Counted from the stretch's first letter, positions 8,123 through 16,414 are shown. The stretch: DNA of 64,000 bases from Oscillospiraceae bacterium (GCA_022835495.1 BQOK01000001.1:1550001-1614000), one strand, 5' to 3'. Translations and numbers: made by a program. Notes: generated by a model from the letters alone, not told the origin.

Positions 8123-9324
8123 GGCCCGGCCGGGCGCTGGCCGCCGTTGGGCTGGACGCCCTTGCCCGGGGCATTCTGGTGCCGGTGATGAGCCTGCTGG
8201 CGCTGGAAAAAGGGCTGACCCTGGCCCAGCTGGCGGCGGGGCTGGCGCTGTATTCGGCCGCCGCCTTTTTGCTGGAGGTGCCCAGCGGCATTTTGGCGGA
8301 CCTTTTGGGCCGCAAGCGGGTGTTTTTGCTGGCACAGTGCAGCTATGGCTTTGCGCTGGCGCTGTTTTGGGCTGCGCGGGGGGCGCCGGCATTGTATGGG
8401 GCGCTGGTGCTGTATGGGATAGCGAAAGCGCTGGCCAGCGGCAGCATGGACGCCCTGTACATTGATAGCTGCCTGGCCCAGCACACGGCGGGGGGGCTGC
8501 CGCGGGCGGCCATGCGGCTGAACCTGTGGGGCACGGCCGGCTATGCCGTGGGCTCGCTGCTGGGCGGGGGGCTGAACTGGGCCGGGCAGACCCTTGCGGG
8601 GCAGGGGGGCGGCGCGGTGCTGCCCGCCGCCCTGCTGCTGGCCCTGGGCGTGGCGGCGGCGGGCCTTTTGACACAGGAGGCGCTGCCCGGCGGCCAAAGC
8701 GGCGCGGAACGCGGCCAAAAGCGGCGGCCCGCCGCCGCGCTGCGCAAGGCCTGCGCCGCCAGCCCCGCCCTGCCGGTGCTGCTGGGCTCGACCCTGTTTA
8801 CCGGTGTGGCGCTGGCGCTGATCGAGACCTTTTGGCAGCCGCGTTTTACAGCGCTGCTGCCCAGCCGGAGCCTTTCCTGGCTTTTGGGGGTGCTGGGCTT
8901 TGCCTACTTTGCCGTTTCGGCGCTGGGCAGCGTTCTGGCGGACCGGCTGCTGGCCGGGCATGGCCCGCGCGGGGTATACCTTGCCTTCGGCGGGCTGTTC
9001 GGCCTGGGGGTCGCGGCGCTGAGCTTTGCGGCTACGCCGTTGGCGTTTGGGCTTTTGTACCTTGCCCTGTATCTTGCGTTCGGCATTGCCACCACGGCCC
9101 AGAGCGTGGCGATCAATGCCGATTCGCCGCCCGAGGTGCGGGCCACGCTGCTGAGCGGCCAGGGCTTTGCACTGCAGATCGGCGGCTTTGCGGCCAGCCT
9201 GGGGGCAAGCCTTTTTGCCGACCGTTTGGGCGTGCCGGCGCTTTGGCAATGGGGTGCGGGACTGTTTTTGGCGGGAATGCTTGTTACCGGCATGCTGCTG
9301 CGCGGGGTGCGAAAAACAAAATAA
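8119..9324 (+). CDS. MFS transporter
   Basis: The 401-residue protein is mostly hydrophobic with about 12 membrane segments. The family motif between helices 2 and 3 reads GILADLLGRKRVF. A basic central loop (QSGAERGQKRRP) separates the halves. It is likely a drug or metabolite exporter; the substrate cannot be read. Its start overlaps the stop of the ArsR-like gene, and a terminator follows. Confidence 0.85.
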   Translation: MRPGRALAAVGLDALARGILVPVMSLLALEKGLTLAQLAAGLALYSAAAFLLEVPSGILADLLGRKRVFLLAQCSYGFALALFWAARGAPALYGALVLYGIAKALASGSMDALYIDSCLAQHTAGGLPRAAMRLNLWGTAGYAVGSLLGGGLNWAGQTLAGQGGGAVLPAALLLALGVAAAGLLTQEALPGGQSGAERGQKRRPAAALRKACAASPALPVLLGSTLFTGVALALIETFWQPRFTALLPSRSLSWLLGVLGFAYFAVSALGSVLADRLLAGHGPRGVYLAFGGLFGLGVAALSFAATPLAFGLLYLALYLAFGIATTAQSVAINADSPPEVRATLLSGQGFALQIGGFAASLGASLFADRLGVPALWQWGAGLFLAGMLVTGMLLRGVRKTK

Positions 9325-9330
9325 TGGCGG

Positions 9331-9366
9331 ACAGAGCGGATGCAAAGCGGCGTTCGCTCTGTTTTT
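9331..9366 (+). terminator. Terminator after MFS gene
   Basis: ACAGAGCG pairs with CGCTCTGT across a 15-base loop, followed by TTTTTAT. Confidence 0.6.
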
Positions 9367-9407
9367 ATGCGGGGCGGCATAAGGTTCATCCGGGGAACTT
9401 TGTGAGT

Positions 9408-9440
9408 TTGTCACAGTAAATAGTTATTATTATTGATAAC
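9408..9440 (+). promoter_or_regulatory. Putative promoter with a PerR/Fur-like box before the rubredoxin operon
   Basis: TTGTCA at 9408 is a possible -35. The expected -10 region lies within GTTATTATTATTGATAAC, an AT-rich inverted repeat (GTTAT/ATAAC) resembling peroxide-responsive PerR boxes. The downstream genes encode oxygen-defence-type proteins, which fits, but the match is approximate. Confidence 0.4.
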
Positions 9441-9497
9441 ATAGAGGCAAGTTTACGGGAAGCGGTACCACGATAACACAAAGGCGGTGAATTGAAT

Positions 9498-10136
9498 TTG
9501 AAAAAGTATGTTTGCTCCATCTGCGGTTATGTGTACGACGAAGCGGAGCAGGGCCCATGGGAGGCCTTGCCCGAGGATTGGACCTGCCCTCTGTGCCATG
9601 CGCCGAAGAGCGCGTTTCGGCAAGAGGGCGGCGCGCCTGCCCCGGCTGTGCCCGCCGGGGGCGCAGAGCAGCAGGCGGAGGAGCTGCGCCCCATGAGCGC
9701 GGCCGAGCTGCACGCGCTGTGCGTCAACCTGGCAAAGGGCTGCGAAAAGCAGTATAAGGCACGGGAAGCGGAGTTGTTCCGGGAGCTGGCAGGGTGGTAT
9801 GCCGCCCAGGCGCTGCCCGCGGCCGGGGGCAGCTTTGACGACCTGCTGGAGTTGGTGCAGCGGGATCTGGAAGGCGGTTACCCCGCGGCGAACGAGCGCG
9901 CTGCGGCGGCGGGGGACCGGGGCGCCAAGCGCGCGCTGGTGTGGAGCGAAAAGGTGACCCGCATGCTGGATTCGCTTTTGCAGCAGTACCGCACCCAGGG
10001 GGACGGCCTGACGCAGGGCACCAATGTGTATGTGTGCGAGATCTGCGGCTTTGTGTATGTGGGGGAACTGCCGCCCGCCATCTGCCCGGTGTGTAAAGTA
10101 CCCAGCTTTAAGCTGGCAAAGGTGGAAAGGAGCTGA
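9498..10136 (+). CDS. Rubredoxin-rubrerythrin-like protein with two rubredoxin-type iron sites
   Basis: The 212-residue protein opens with a rubredoxin domain ([12 protein letters not shown], then [11 protein letters not shown]). It ends with a second one ([22 protein letters not shown]). Each binds one iron by four cysteines. The middle of about 110 residues resembles the rubrerythrin helical bundle ([18 protein letters not shown], then WSEKV), but the ExxH ligands of the diiron site are not evident, so peroxidase activity is doubtful. TTG 9498 lies six bases after GGTGA; TTG 9492 is an alternative. An electron-transfer role in oxygen or peroxide defence is likely. It is co-transcribed with the ferredoxin at 10144. 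Confidence 0.75.
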   Translation: MKKYVCSICGYVYDEAEQGPWEALPEDWTCPLCHAPKSAFRQEGGAPAPAVPAGGAEQQAEELRPMSAAELHALCVNLAKGCEKQYKAREAELFRELAGWYAAQALPAAGGSFDDLLELVQRDLEGGYPAANERAAAAGDRGAKRALVWSEKVTRMLDSLLQQYRTQGDGLTQGTNVYVCEICGFVYVGELPPAICPVCKVPSFKLAKVERS

Positions 10137-10143
10137 AGGAAAG

Positions 10144-10626
10144 ATGCATGCTGTGCGTAACATCCGGCTGTGCACCAAGGATTGCCTGTGCTTATATGTG
10201 TGCCCTACCGGGGCCACGGATACGGAGAACGGCCAGATCGACTTTTCTAAGTGCGTGCGGGGCTGCCGGGCCTGTGTGGACGCCTGCCCCAGCGGCGCGA
10301 TCTCGCTGGTGCCCGAGACCTTTCCGGCGCAGCAGCCCAAAACGGACGGGGTGAAGGCAGGGCTGCGGGCGCTTGCGGCGGCAAAGGCGCGCCAGCAGAC
10401 GCTGGCCGAGGGCCTTGCCGCCCGCGCCGACGGGCCGGTGCAGCGGCAGTTTGCCGCGGCGCTGGCACAATCGAACCAGCTCATGGCGGAGGACCTGCTG
10501 CGGGAGGCGGGCTATATGCTGCCCCAAAGCGGCGAGACCAGGGCCTTTTTGGAAGGGCTTTTGGCCGGGCCGCAGCCCGAGGGCTTCCCGGCGGAGGCCG
10601 CCCGGCAGCTGCTGGCGCTGCTGTAG
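10144..10626 (+). CDS. 4Fe-4S ferredoxin-like protein
   Basis: The 160-residue protein carries Cys clusters for iron-sulfur centres: CTKDCLCLYVCPTGA and CVRGCRACVDACPSGAI. The first cluster is irregular. The C-terminal 100 residues are Ala-rich helices of unknown role. It starts seven bases after the rubredoxin gene, preceded by GAAGGA, and ends at a strong terminator. The two probably pass electrons together. Confidence 0.75.
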   Translation: MHAVRNIRLCTKDCLCLYVCPTGATDTENGQIDFSKCVRGCRACVDACPSGAISLVPETFPAQQPKTDGVKAGLRALAAAKARQQTLAEGLAARADGPVQRQFAAALAQSNQLMAEDLLREAGYMLPQSGETRAFLEGLLAGPQPEGFPAEAARQLLALL

Positions 10627-10650
10627 AGGCCTTTGCAACAAGCTGCATCC

Positions 10651-10689
10651 CACAGAGAGGGCGCGGAGGTGTTCCGCGCCCTCTCTGTG
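10651..10689 (+). terminator. Terminator after ferredoxin gene
   Basis: A 17-base-pair stem (CACAGAGAGGGCGCGGA and its complement) with a five-base loop is followed by TTTATG. Confidence 0.75.
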
Positions 10690-10746
10690 TTTATGTAACT
10701 TGAAGCAAAGTTGAAAAAATCTCTTTTCAGTTTGAATGAGGCTCCA

Positions 10747-10775
10747 TTGTGCGGGGGAAAAAAGAGTGGTATCAT
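10747..10775 (+). promoter_or_regulatory. Putative promoter of the interrupted XRE gene
   Basis: TTGTGC and TATCAT are spaced by 17 bases, ending 28 bases before the likely GTG start. Confidence 0.45.
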
Positions 10776-10802
10776 AAAAACAAAGGAAAGGCGGTGGAAC
10801 GC

Positions 10803-10937
10803 GTGGAACAGACAGTGGGCAGGACCGTGCAGAGGCTGCGCAAGGCAAAGGGGCTGACCCAGGAGCAGCTTGCGGGCCAGCTGGGGGTCAGCAGCGCGGC
10901 GGTGAGCAAGTGGGAGACAGGAGTTTCCCAAAGTTAA
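10803..10937 (+). pseudogene. XRE-family HTH regulator, 5' fragment (split by element 1)
   Basis: The fragment encodes a complete Cro/C1-type helix-turn-helix (LRKAKGLTQEQLAGQLGVSS, AAVSKWETG). It is then cut by element 1, which supplies the codons for VSQS and a TAA stop. Joining 10921 to 18377 restores one frame of 273 residues that continues with GALPDVALLCPLARALG, the normal sequel to KWETG. The start is GTG 10803 or 10794, with AAAGGAAAGGCGG upstream. As it stands, only a 44-residue HTH stub would be made. Confidence 0.85.
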
Positions 10938-10943
10938 AGATAC
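10922..10943 (+). repeat. Element 1 left terminal inverted repeat
   Basis: The end reads A-GTTTCCCAAAGTTAAAG-ATAC. It matches the right end of the same element and both ends of element 2 with one to three differences. Confidence 0.85.
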
Positions 10944-11535
10944 CACATCAATCCCACGCGGACTTTTGCTCAACCGATACAGCCGGAGGGCTGGATAACA
11001 AGAAAAGGCGGTATGCGCCCCGTGGAGGGGTAGCGTACCGCCTTTTCTTGTGGGGGTTTCCAAAGGGGGCAACGCCCCCATTTGGCACACGACTTTGCGA
11101 AGCAAAGTGTAGTGTGTTATACGCTCTGCCGGCGTTGCCGTGAAAATGCCGTTGCCGCCGGGGAGGGCAAGGGCATTTGAAGCGGCAGGAAAACAGGGCT
11201 GTGCTTGCGTGGCGTGGAGCCGCAAGCGCAGGTCTGGACTCATCAGCAGACAGGGCGTATATGAAAGCCCCAGTTCCTCGTCCTACGCTCCAACTTGTGG
11301 ACAAAGTGTCCCGAAGTTGTGGCCACACTCCCGGAAAAGTAGCAGGACAACGGGCAACCGTCAAGGCTGAAATGAACGGGTTTACACCCGGCCTTGACCT
11401 CCGCCCGCTGTCCCGCTGGATGGGTGGACAAGGCGGCCAATCCCTCAAAGTGCTTGGCCGCTCTCTTTCTGATTTTGAGGTATTCAGTTTTTCAAAATTG
11501 AATAATCAAAATAAATTTTTTCGATTGAAAAAATT
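10938..11535. other. Non-coding left end of element 1 holding oriT and hairpins
   Basis: No convincing gene is present in these 598 bases. A long hairpin (10999-11050, CAAGAAAAGGCGGTA and complement) is followed by a GGGGGC/GCCCCC stem and then by the oriT. At 11303 a TGTCCCGAAGTTG motif occurs that is repeated at 14189 upstream of the replication-type genes; it may be a protein-binding site. Confidence 0.5.
11084..11123 (+). other. Predicted MobV-type origin of transfer (oriT) of element 1
   Basis: The inverted repeat ACTTTGC-GAA-GCAAAGT (11092-11108) is followed by TAGTGTG-TTATAC. This is the layout and nick sequence of the pMV158/MobM oriT, where the cut falls between GTGTG and TTATAC (here 11116/11117). 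The element encodes a matching MobV (Mob_Pre) relaxase at 15398. The match is from memory of the family consensus. Confidence 0.75.
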
Positions 11536-12402
11536 TTATTTGTTATCATCTTCAATGCCATATTTTTTCTTTTGCCGAATCACATAATTACTGATTTTTT
11601 CATCATATAGTGGATACTGGTAATCCAACTGGCATGCCACTTCTGACGAAACCTCCCGGAACAATGCCATACATTGTTCAAAGGATTCCCACATATGGGG
11701 ATAGGAATCCATATTATAAGTGGACATAAGTCGTTCCCACAATTCCTCTGGGACATATTGCTTCATAAATTTATAGTTTTTTCCCAAACTGAAATGAAAT
11801 CCCTGTTTGATACCAATCAGCCAGGAAATCATGCGAAGCAATTCTTTTCGTACTATATCATTCATATGGTCAATAGCAAAAAGAATTTCTTTGCGGCATA
11901 AGCCCTTTACTACATATGTTGTAGTATTCCAAAATTCATTACAGCAATCGTCAAACATTCTTTGAGTAGGCTTCTGCAAGTGGTAGTCTATATCCGTTGG
12001 TATTGGCGGCTTTACGATACGGTTGTCTTTATCCAACAGTAACTTTACCAGTTTATCCCATGTAAAATACTCGTCTATCAGTTCCAGCGGCAGCAAAGTT
12101 AAATCTATCTTAACATCATCAGTAAACAGCATTAAATATGAAAATCCCTTTTCTACAGCTGGAAATAATTCCATATCTTCCGGCTTTTGCAGAATCAACC
12201 TTTCACCAAATATATCTAGCCATTTATCATCACTTGTGAAGCTGTCCATATCCGTAACAAAAAAAGTAATATCAAAATCCTGAAAATCATCAGGCGGAAT
12301 ATTTGTATTTGTTCTAGATCCTTCCAAAGTAACCATGCGAATGCGTTTGTCTGTTTTTGCAAAATTCAAAACAATATCATAAACTTCCTTTTCTGATCTC
12401 AT
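11536..12402 (-). CDS. Aminoglycoside 6-nucleotidyltransferase, ANT(6) family
   Basis: The 288-residue enzyme transfers AMP from ATP to the 6-hydroxyl of streptomycin, giving resistance. The nucleotidyltransferase signature is VTLEGSRTNTNIP followed by FQDFDITFFVTD, with a third acidic site in VKIDLTLLPLE. The remainder (WDKLVKLLLDKDNR, EFWNTTTYVVKGLCRKE, ending YVIRQKKKYG) matches the AadE/ANT(6)-Ib group. The start ATG 12402 follows GGAGGAGATAAAA; an ATG at 12417 would overlap that site. The coding sequence is AT-rich compared with the host, in keeping with transfer. The exact subclass needs comparison. Confidence 0.92.
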   Translation of the reverse strand: MRSEKEVYDIVLNFAKTDKRIRMVTLEGSRTNTNIPPDDFQDFDITFFVTDMDSFTSDDKWLDIFGERLILQKPEDMELFPAVEKGFSYLMLFTDDVKIDLTLLPLELIDEYFTWDKLVKLLLDKDNRIVKPPIPTDIDYHLQKPTQRMFDDCCNEFWNTTTYVVKGLCRKEILFAIDHMNDIVRKELLRMISWLIGIKQGFHFSLGKNYKFMKQYVPEELWERLMSTYNMDSYPHMWESFEQCMALFREVSSEVACQLDYQYPLYDEKISNYVIRQKKKYGIEDDNK

Positions 12403-12577
12403 TTTTATCTCCTCCAATTATTGAAATAGGTGTGAAGCCATTTTAGGGCTTTCCCGCCTTGATTACCCTTTAGCAAAGACGGGCGGGACTGTCAACGGCG
12501 GCGCATGAAATGCGCCGTTCATCTTGACCGTTGACTGGCTCGGCTGGCTTTGCTATCTTCCTGACAAATGGGAATGT

Positions 12578-13123
12578 CTAAGATAGTAAAGACGTCCCAC
12601 ATGCAACTCTTTCTTTTATTGCGGAAACCGTATCTTTAATTGTGAATGTAGTTGTGTCTATGACATTTGATTCATATACTCCCAAACCGGAAAATTGCTC
12701 CCACATTGTTTCCACTAATTCAATATTTGTTTTTCTATCTAATTTTGAGCGTTCCACAGCTCGCTTCATAGTTTCTTTTTTACTCGCTCTTAATACAATA
12801 TAGTGTACCTCGTAATCTTCTTGGGCAAGAGCTTTCCATGGCTCCAAAAACCATGGCCCGACAATCCCATCTACAATTACATCATATCCGCCACGAGCAT
12901 ATCGCTTTGCAGCTTCTAAAAAGGCTTCAATGACAACCAGATTTTGCTCGTTGGATTCTGGCAAATGTGGTGGTATTGCGCCTTTGCTTAAGTAATGAAA
13001 AAAGTCATCGGTGTGCATATGCACTGATTTATCCATATCTGATTCCTTTGCGACAATTGACGCAGTTGTTGTTTTTCCTGTCCCCGGTGAGCCTGTAATC
13101 ACAATAATTCTTCCTTGATTCAT
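12578..13123 (-). CDS. P-loop kinase-like protein (zeta-toxin/phosphotransferase-like)
   Basis: The 181-residue protein has a Walker A motif at the very N-terminus (IVITGSPGTGKTTTASIVA). A DDFF acidic site at about residue 40 and a YDVIVDGIVGPW strand resemble the Walker B region of zeta-toxin or chloramphenicol phosphotransferase-type kinases. ATP-dependent phosphorylation of a small molecule is plausible; the substrate is unknown. It lies just upstream of the ANT(6) gene on the same strand and may be a second modifying enzyme in a resistance cargo. A role as a toxin cannot be excluded, but no antitoxin is adjacent. Confidence 0.65.
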   Translation of the reverse strand: MNQGRIIVITGSPGTGKTTTASIVAKESDMDKSVHMHTDDFFHYLSKGAIPPHLPESNEQNLVVIEAFLEAAKRYARGGYDVIVDGIVGPWFLEPWKALAQEDYEVHYIVLRASKKETMKRAVERSKLDRKTNIELVETMWEQFSGLGVYESNVIDTTTFTIKDTVSAIKERVACGTSLLS

Positions 13124-13151
13124 CTGTATTTTCCCTCACAATTCAAATTTA

Positions 13152-13955
13152 TCACTTTGTTCCTGCCTGCTCAATCATCTTCTTCGCAAACTGCTGGAAC
13201 ATTTCAACAGTTTCTTTATCCATCGGTGTAAGCTGTCCGATCTGTCCAGCTATCATCGCCGTTACATCGTCAATGGAAAGTGGTTTTTGTTTCTGTTCCG
13301 CCAGTGCGTCCCGCATGGCTTGGAACATAGCGGCGGTCACAGCTTCTCCCGGCTGTTCCCCGTTGTCAATGTCTTTCTTAATGTCCCGCAGGATAGCCAG
13401 GAACACATTTTTGATTTTTTCAATCTCCGCTTCATGTTCCCCTATCTTTTGGGCGTTCAAAAGCTGTAAATCCTGCTTCGCTTCTGCCCGGTGTTCCGGG
13501 TGTTCTTTCATCAGGTCGGACAGGGAAGCCGTTGCCATCTCGATAAGCTGGTTTCTTGCTGTTATGCCCTTTGCCGCCGTATCCTGAAAATAAATCCGTA
13601 TCAAATCTATCAGCTTAGGAAAATTCCTGTGTTCCAACAGGCGGTTGAGGATTTGCACATCAACAGCACCCGTCACAAGCCCCCTCACGGCTCCCTCGGA
13701 CAAGCCTAATTCAGAAATATCGTAGCTTTTACGAACGCTCACGGTAGACAAGCCCAGTATGTAGTCTGTCGATACCTTAAATTCCTTTGCCACACCTATG
13801 AGAATATCACTGCTGACCGTTCTTGTTTCGCCGCTGACAATGCGGCTCAACTGGGAAGCGGAAACGCCTATCTTCTCCGCAAGTTCCTTTTGTGTGATGT
13901 GGTTCCCGTTGCATAAATCGGAAATCCGCTGTCCGGGCGTTCCGGGTAAAGCCAT
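13152..13955 (-). CDS. XRE-family regulator of element 1
   Basis: The 267-residue protein starts with a Cro/C1 HTH (ISDLCNGNHITQKELAEKIGVSASQLSRIVSG). A helical region of about 200 residues follows, including EHEAEIEKIKNVFLAILRDIKKDI, likely an oligomerisation domain. Start ATG 13955 follows GGAGGAGGTG. The promoter region just upstream holds TGCAATT inverted repeats, consistent with self-repression. It probably controls the replication and transfer genes transcribed divergently. Confidence 0.8.
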   Translation of the reverse strand: MALPGTPGQRISDLCNGNHITQKELAEKIGVSASQLSRIVSGETRTVSSDILIGVAKEFKVSTDYILGLSTVSVRKSYDISELGLSEGAVRGLVTGAVDVQILNRLLEHRNFPKLIDLIRIYFQDTAAKGITARNQLIEMATASLSDLMKEHPEHRAEAKQDLQLLNAQKIGEHEAEIEKIKNVFLAILRDIKKDIDNGEQPGEAVTAAMFQAMRDALAEQKQKPLSIDDVTAMIAGQIGQLTPMDKETVEMFQQFAKKMIEQAGTK

Positions 13956-14293
13956 AGATACGCACCTCCTCCGCATACTTCCATTATACAGAATGATTGC
14001 AAAAATGCAATTTCCAAAGTGTAAACTTCATCAAAATGCAATTCTCGCAATATTCCGGGAATTGCATTTTTTTCGTGTAGACTTAGGGTAGTTCATCGAT
14101 GGACGGCACCTTGAAAACAGAATGACCGTCCGAAAAGGAATACCCCGGCTGGGGAAGCACCGCAAGGAGTCGGACTTCGGGACAAAATGTCCCGAAGTTG
14201 CGAGGAGCGTGCCAACGCCGGAACACGCCGCAGGAATGGGGCAGGAAACCTTTTCGGGGAGAACGGCAACGGAAAGCAAAATGGAGGGAACGC
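13956..14293. other. Divergent regulatory region of element 1
   Basis: These 338 bases hold no gene. They contain two TGCAATT-type inverted repeats: ATTGCAAAAATGCAAT at 13997-14012, and AATGCAATTC paired with GAATTGCATT at 14035-14068. A CTTCGGGACA/TGTCCCGAAG hairpin lies at 14177-14199. The TGCAATT sites are candidate operators for the XRE protein. Confidence 0.5.
13983..14010 (-). promoter_or_regulatory. Promoter of the element 1 XRE regulator
   Basis: TTGCAT and TATAAT are spaced by 16 bases on the minus strand. The -35 is part of an ATTGCA/TGCAAT palindrome that may be an operator. Confidence 0.6.
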
Positions 14294-14707
14294 ATGAGAG
14301 ATAACCCCTATAAAGACTTGCCGCCGCTGGAACGCAGGCCGGACGGTTCCCTTTACCGCATGACCCCGGCGCAGAGAAAACAGGCGGCCAGCCTGATACG
14401 CCGGGAGTGCTGTTGCTGTGAGGACGGCAACTGCATTGTCCTTGACGATGGGGACACCTGCACCTGTCCGCAGACGATTTCTTTCTCGGTCTGCTGTAAG
14501 TGGTTCCGCTGGGCGGTCTTGCCGCTGGACGGGACGCTGGAAGCGGAGATTTTCCGGGATAAGGACTTGAAACGCTGTGAGGTCTGCGGCGGTGTGTTCG
14601 TCCCCAAATCCAACCGGGCAAAATACTGCCCCGGCTGTGCCGCCAGAGTTCACAGGCGGCAGAAAACAGAAAGTGAACGGAAAAGGAGGTCTGCTGTGGA
14701 CAGTTAG
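14294..14707 (+). CDS. Cysteine-rich VLP domain protein
   Basis: The 137-residue protein contains RRECCCCEDGNCIVLDDGD, then CTCPQTISFSVCCKWFRWAVLPLD, the Cys-rich VLP pattern seen in mobile elements of Clostridia. A C-terminal zinc finger CEVCGGVFVPKSNRAKYCPGC follows. It probably binds zinc and DNA, but its role is not established. ATG 14294 follows GGAGGGAACGC. Confidence 0.75.
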   Translation: MRDNPYKDLPPLERRPDGSLYRMTPAQRKQAASLIRRECCCCEDGNCIVLDDGDTCTCPQTISFSVCCKWFRWAVLPLDGTLEAEIFRDKDLKRCEVCGGVFVPKSNRAKYCPGCAARVHRRQKTESERKRRSAVDS

Positions 14708-14818
14708 GAGCGAAAAAAGCCTTGATTTATCAGGCTTCGCAAGCCCCAAACCGGGGCTGGTGGTATAAAGTATCGCCCGCCCCGGAAAACGGGCTTCTAA
14801 CCGTCCACAAAACGCACT

Positions 14819-15214
14819 ATGACAAATACCATCTATATCCATCAGCCGGAAAAGGCGTTCAGCTTCACCCGGCTCCCGAATTTCCTCTTTGAAGCCCCCA
14901 CATTCAAGCCCTTGTCCAACGAGGCAAAGGTTCTGTACGCCTTTATCCTGCGCCGGACAGAGTTATCCCGCAAGAATGGGTGGGCGGATGATTGCGGACG
15001 GATTTATCTGTACTATCCCATCTGCGAGGTGGTTGACCTGCTCCACTGTGGGCGGCAGAAAGCGGTAAACACCCTGCGGGAACTGCAATACGCCGGGCTG
15101 GTGGAGATCCAGAAGCAGGGCTGTGGAAAACCCAACCGCATTTTCCCAAAATCCTATGAAGCGGTTCCAAACACCGACTTCAAGAAATCCGGTTCTGGTA
15201 CGCCGGAGGGCTGA
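14819..15214 (+). CDS. Replication initiator A (RepA_N) domain protein, short or frameshifted
   Basis: The 131-residue protein matches the RepA_N replication initiator fold (FTRLPNFLFEAPTFKPLSNEAKVLYAFILRRTELS, with IYLYYPICEVVDLL following). It would support replication of the excised circle. It ends at TGA 15214. In the next frame the sequence continues with ENRTYEVRKSLPG, like the tails of longer family members, so a one-base shift may have shortened it. No strong ribosome site precedes ATG 14819. Confidence 0.65.
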   Translation: MTNTIYIHQPEKAFSFTRLPNFLFEAPTFKPLSNEAKVLYAFILRRTELSRKNGWADDCGRIYLYYPICEVVDLLHCGRQKAVNTLRELQYAGLVEIQKQGCGKPNRIFPKSYEAVPNTDFKKSGSGTPEG

Positions 15215-15397
15215 AAACCGTACTTATGAAGTGAGGAAATCACTCCCCGGAAGTACGAAAACCGGACGGTATATAGAAATACAAAGATTAAAAAGATTTA
15301 TTTATATTCTATCCATTCCAATCCTATCCGAGCTAATTTCTGCGGGATTTTCCCTGTGGAAAACCCCGGATAGGAAAGGAATGGGGAAAGGAGCAGA

Positions 15398-16342
15398 ATG
15401 GCACAACACGCAATTTTGCGGTTTGAGAAGCACAAGGGCAACCCGGCAAGGCCGCTGGAAGCCCATCACGAAAGACAGAAAGAACAATACGCCAGCAACC
15501 CCGACATTGACACAAGCCGGAGCAAGTACAACTTTCATATCGTCAAGCCAGAGGGCAGGTACTATCATTTCATTCAAAACCGCATTGAACAGGCCGGGTG
15601 CCGAACCCGCAAGGACAGCACACGGTTTGTCGATACGCTGGTAACTGCCAGCCCGGAGTTTTTCAAGGGGAAATCCCCAAAGGAGATACAGGCGTTTTTC
15701 CAGAGGGCGGCGGACTTCCTCATTGGCCGGGTAGGACGGGAAAATATCGTGTCGGCGGTGGTACACATGGACGAGAAAACGCCCCACCTGCATTTGACCT
15801 TTGTTCCGCTGACAAAGGACAACCGCCTGTGTGCAAAGGAGATTATCGGCAACCGGGCAAACCTGACGAAGTGGCAGGACGATTTTCACGCCTATATGGT
15901 GGAGAAATATCCTGACTTGGAGCGTGGGGAGAGCGCCAGCAGGACAGGCCGGAAGCATATCCCCACCCGGCTTTTCAAACAGGCGGTTTCCCTCTCCCGG
16001 CAGGCAAGAGCCATTGAAGCCACACTGGACGGCATTAACCCGCTGAACGCCGGAAAGAAAAAAGAGGAAGCCCTCTCCATGCTGAAAAAGTGGTTCCCGC
16101 AGATGGAGAATTTCTCCGGGCAGTTGAAAAAGTACAAGGTCACAATCAATGACCTGCTGGCGGAGAATGAGAAGTTGGAAGCAAGGGCAAAGGCCAGCGA
16201 AAAAGGAAAGATGAAAGATACGATGGAACGGGCAAAGCTGAAAAGCGAACTGGACAATTTACAGCGGCTGGTTGACCGTATCCCGCCGGATATACTGGCG
16301 GAACTGAAACGTCAGCAGCGGCACACGGTAAAGGAAAGGTGA
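15398..16342 (+). CDS. MobV-family relaxase (plasmid recombination protein, Mob_Pre)
   Basis: The 314-residue protein nicks oriT and leads the DNA strand into a recipient. The N-terminus carries AILRFEKHKGNPARPLEAHHER and NPDIDTSRSKYNFHIV. The metal-binding motif III is HMDEKTPHLHLTFVPLT. The C-terminal third is a coiled coil (LLAENEKLEARAKASEKGK). AAAGGAGCAG precedes the ATG. A matching oriT lies at 11084-11123. Confidence 0.9.
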   Translation: MAQHAILRFEKHKGNPARPLEAHHERQKEQYASNPDIDTSRSKYNFHIVKPEGRYYHFIQNRIEQAGCRTRKDSTRFVDTLVTASPEFFKGKSPKEIQAFFQRAADFLIGRVGRENIVSAVVHMDEKTPHLHLTFVPLTKDNRLCAKEIIGNRANLTKWQDDFHAYMVEKYPDLERGESASRTGRKHIPTRLFKQAVSLSRQARAIEATLDGINPLNAGKKKEEALSMLKKWFPQMENFSGQLKKYKVTINDLLAENEKLEARAKASEKGKMKDTMERAKLKSELDNLQRLVDRIPPDILAELKRQQRHTVKER

Positions 16343-16414
16343 TAGATATAAGCAGAAATTTTCGCCGCCTCTGTGCGGCATTGTACCTTGAAAACTGAAT
16401 ATGGAGGACACTGG

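Noticed and set aside
10948-11448. 166-codon minus frame in the left end of element 1
   Set aside because: It runs across the oriT and several hairpins, lacks a ribosome site and resembles no protein.
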